Assembly (NCBI GenBank): GCA_959605275.1
Contig: CAUHFD010000050.1
Span: forward strand, 1-14,480
From: an uncultured Eubacteriales bacterium
GTDB lineage: Bacteria; Bacillota; Clostridia; Oscillospirales; Ruminococcaceae
Direction of reading: 5' to 3'
Length of the DNA: 14,480 bases
Of this stretch, positions 12,483 through 14,480 are shown in pieces. How positions within the stretch are numbered: position 1 is the stretch's first letter; every line of letters starts with the position of its first letter. The notes under the pieces were generated by a model that did not search any database, was not told where the DNA came from, and saw only the letters and a list, made by a program, of their open reading frames with translations. Made by a program: the position numbers and the translations under genes.

Positions 12483-13790
12483 TTAATTTGCTATTTTTAA
12501 ATCTTCGGCAGGTTTCGGAGATTTTTTTGCCGATTTTTTCTCTACAATCGGATCGGTACCTTGCTCTACGCACTCTTTGGTCACAATGACTTTCGTAGCC
12601 GTTTTATCCGAAGGTAGCTCAAACATCAGCTTACCGAGTACTCGTTCCATGATTCCGCGCAAGCCACGGGCGCCTGTGCCGCTTTCAATGGCTTTTTTCG
12701 CAATTGCAGATAATGCTTCCGGCTGGAATTCCAACTTGATCTTATCAATTTCAAACAGTGTCTGATACTGCTTCACCAATGCATTTTTGGGTTCGGTCAA
12801 AATTTTAACCAAGGAAGCTTCATCCAATTCGTTCAGCGTTGTAATAATCGGAAGACGCCCGACAAGCTCCGGAATCAAACCGTATTTTACCAAATCATGC
12901 TGAACAACGTGTTTCATTAAATTTTCAGATTTTCTCTCATTTTTATCTTTAATTTTGGCGCCGAATCCAAGCGAGGAAGAATCCATACGCTTTTCAATAA
13001 TTTTTTCAATTCCATCAAATGCGCCGCCGCAAATAAACAAAATATTCTTGGTGTCAATCTGAATAAACTCCTGATTCGGATGTTTTCTTCCACCCTGGGG
13101 AGGCACATTGGAAACAGTGCCCTCAACAATCTTTAACAAAGATTGTTGAACGCCCTCACCGCTTACATCCCTCGTAATTGAGGTGTTTTCGGACTTTCTG
13201 GTAATTTTATCAATCTCATCAATATAAATGATACCTTTTTCAGCCGCTTCAATATCAAAATCCGCCGCCTGTATTAAGCGGAGCAAAACGTTTTCAACGT
13301 CTTCGCCCACATAACCTGCCTCGGTTAATGTAGTCGCATCAGCGATAGCGAACGGAACTTTAAGCACTTTCGCTAAGGTCTGAGCAAGCATGGTTTTTCC
13401 CACGCCGGTAGGTCCCAGAAGCAAAACGTTACTTTTCTGCAATTCAACATCATTCTCGTTATCCGCATTTAAAATCCGCTTATAATGATTATATACAGAC
13501 ACTGCCAAAGAAATCTTAGCTTCTTCCTGTCCGACCACATATTCGTCCAAAACTGCTTTTATTTCCATCGGTTTTGGCAGACTTTCTTTGTCTGACAGTC
13601 CTTTGGCAGGCTTACTGACATGATGCGAAAAGTCATCGATTGTTCCGTCGCTCACCAGCATCTGATAACAAAGCATAACGCATTCATCACAAATATAAGC
13701 ACCTCTGCCAAACAACAGACGGGATACCTTTTGTGCCGGCTTGCCGCAGAAATTACATTTTGCGGTTTTGTTTTCGTCCTGTGTAGGCAT
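12483..13790 (-). CDS. clpX: ATP-dependent Clp protease ATP-binding subunit ClpX
   Basis: ClpX is the AAA+ unfoldase that feeds tagged or misfolded proteins into ClpP. The 435-residue product has the N-terminal C4 zinc-binding domain (C12, C15, C34, C37) that binds substrates and adaptors. It then has Walker A GPTGVGKT (126-133), pore loop GYVG (159-162), Walker B IIYIDE (187-192) and the RKH loop (235-237). The ClpP-docking tripeptide is LGF (274-276), a conservative form of the usual IGF. A normal sensor/C-terminal domain follows, with SGTGARGLRGIMERVL. A charged Lys-rich tail ends the protein. It follows clpP by 14 bases and is therefore co-transcribed. An AAGGA lies before the ATG at 13790. 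Confidence 0.98.
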   Translation of the reverse strand: MPTQDENKTAKCNFCGKPAQKVSRLLFGRGAYICDECVMLCYQMLVSDGTIDDFSHHVSKPAKGLSDKESLPKPMEIKAVLDEYVVGQEEAKISLAVSVYNHYKRILNADNENDVELQKSNVLLLGPTGVGKTMLAQTLAKVLKVPFAIADATTLTEAGYVGEDVENVLLRLIQAADFDIEAAEKGIIYIDEIDKITRKSENTSITRDVSGEGVQQSLLKIVEGTVSNVPPQGGRKHPNQEFIQIDTKNILFICGGAFDGIEKIIEKRMDSSSLGFGAKIKDKNERKSENLMKHVVQHDLVKYGLIPELVGRLPIITTLNELDEASLVKILTEPKNALVKQYQTLFEIDKIKLEFQPEALSAIAKKAIESGTGARGLRGIMERVLGKLMFELPSDKTATKVIVTKECVEQGTDPIVEKKSAKKSPKPAEDLKIAN

Positions 13791-13804
13791 GCGTTCACCA
13801 ATCC

Positions 13805-14386
13805 TTATCTTTTTTCAATTACCTTGTCAATAATACCGTATTCCAATGCTTCCTGAGCAGACAGGAAATTGTCACGCTCGGTTGCTTTGATGGTCTCCTC
13901 CAGTGTTTTTCCGGTGCGCTCCGCCAAAATTTCATTCAAATGCTTTTTAATTCTAATCAAACGCTCCGCATGGATCTCAATATCCGTTACCTGTCCCTGC
14001 GCACCGCCGGAAGGCTGGTGGATCATAATTTCGCTGTTTGGCAAAGCCATTCGTTTACCTTTCGCTCCCGCCGCCAGCAAGAACGCGCCCATAGAAGCCG
14101 CCATTCCGATACAAATGGTGGATACATCGCATTTAATATACTGCATTGTATCATAAATTGCCATACCGGCAGTAACCGATCCGCCGGGGCTGTTGATATA
14201 AAAGCTGATATCCTTGTCCGGATCCTGTCCTTCTAAATAAAGCAATTGCGCAACTACCAAACTTGCTGTTGCATCGTTAACTTCATCACATAACATAATA
14301 ATACGGTCGTTGAGCAAACGGGAATAAATATCATAAGACCGTTCTCCTCTGCTTGTTTGTTCTACTACCATTGGTACTAAAGCCAT
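13805..14386 (-). CDS. clpP: ATP-dependent Clp protease proteolytic subunit ClpP
   Basis: ClpP is the self-compartmentalised serine protease that degrades proteins delivered by ClpX or ClpC/ClpA. The 193-residue length is standard. The catalytic triad is S98 in GMAASMGAF, H123 in MIHQPSGGAQGQ and D172 in ERDNFLSAQEA. The oligomer interface and axial regions (SRGERSYDIYSRLLNDRII, INSPGGSVTAGMAIYD) are intact, so the enzyme should be active. The ATG at 14386 has GAGGA upstream. It is first in the clpP-clpX operon and comes after the terminator of an upstream gene. In many Firmicutes that gene is tig, but it is not visible here. No clear CtsR operator was found in the 50 bases before clpP. Confidence 0.98.
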   Translation of the reverse strand: MALVPMVVEQTSRGERSYDIYSRLLNDRIIMLCDEVNDATASLVVAQLLYLEGQDPDKDISFYINSPGGSVTAGMAIYDTMQYIKCDVSTICIGMAASMGAFLLAAGAKGKRMALPNSEIMIHQPSGGAQGQVTDIEIHAERLIRIKKHLNEILAERTGKTLEETIKATERDNFLSAQEALEYGIIDKVIEKR

Positions 14387-14436
14387 TTTCCATTCCTCAT
14401 TTCGTATATAATGTGATATTTAAATATGAAACACAA

Positions 14437-14469
14437 CCGTAAACACTTTCACAAAGAAAATGTTTACGG
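14437..14469 (-). terminator. Terminator of the gene upstream of clpP
   Basis: CCGTAAACA (14437-14445) pairs with TGTTTACGG (14461-14469), and TTTC (14447-14450) with GAAA (14456-14459), around a 5-base loop. On the minus strand a T-rich segment follows. It should close a unit whose coding part is beyond the right edge, leaving clpP to a weak AT-rich promoter in 14387-14436. Confidence 0.75.
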
Positions 14470-14480
14470 CTAAATTGTCG

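Noticed and set aside
1..14480. CRISPR array, tRNA, rRNA, insertion sequence or prophage
   Set aside because: No regularly spaced repeats, cloverleaf, transposase or integrase sequence was seen; the only long direct repeat is the two-copy element in the spoIIGA leader.

Overview
The window looks like chromosome of a low-GC, endospore-forming Firmicute of the class Clostridia, probably an Oscillospiraceae/Ruminococcaceae-like lineage. The evidence is a spoIIGA-sigE sporulation pair, Shine-Dalgarno-led genes, sigma-A type promoters, AT-rich intergenic DNA and small Clostridia-type proteins. The class call rests on gene content. The family call is an impression that I cannot test here.

Layout. 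(1) 1-324, minus: N-terminal part of an OmpR/PhoB-type response regulator, cut by the window edge, with its own extended -10 promoter. (2) 637-2633, minus: an operon of an ECF sigma factor and a single-pass membrane protein that resembles an RsgI-family anti-sigma factor and ends in two PepSY-like domains. (3) 2824-4516, minus: spoIIGA-sigE, the protease and pro-sigma-E pair that starts mother-cell gene expression. It has a long, structured leader with a 45-base direct repeat and a promoter with an unusually long spacer and Spo0A-box-like sites. sigG does not follow sigE. (4) 5033-5284, plus: an 83-residue protein with 13 cysteines, diverging from spoIIGA. (5) 5355-8099, minus: secA. (6) 8100-8584: an intergenic region with divergent promoters and a compact GC-rich element that can fold in alternative ways. 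(7) 8585-11284, plus: a second ECF sigma factor followed by a membrane-anchored extracellular beta-propeller protein, probably a sigma/anti-sigma signalling pair. (8) 11348-12010, minus: pyrE with a consensus promoter and a palindrome at the transcription start. (9) 12194-12340, minus: a 48-codon gene with a possible forespore-type promoter. (10) 12483-14386, minus: clpP-clpX, preceded by the terminator of an upstream gene outside the window.

The common themes are extracytoplasmic signalling (a two-component regulator and two ECF modules), sporulation control, protein export (SecA) and proteolysis (ClpXP). Most transcription units are closed by strong hairpin terminators. I see no tRNA, rRNA, CRISPR array, transposase or prophage gene. 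The least explained parts are the GC-rich element at 8241-8346, the repeated spoIIGA leader, the two ECF/membrane-partner modules and the two small proteins.
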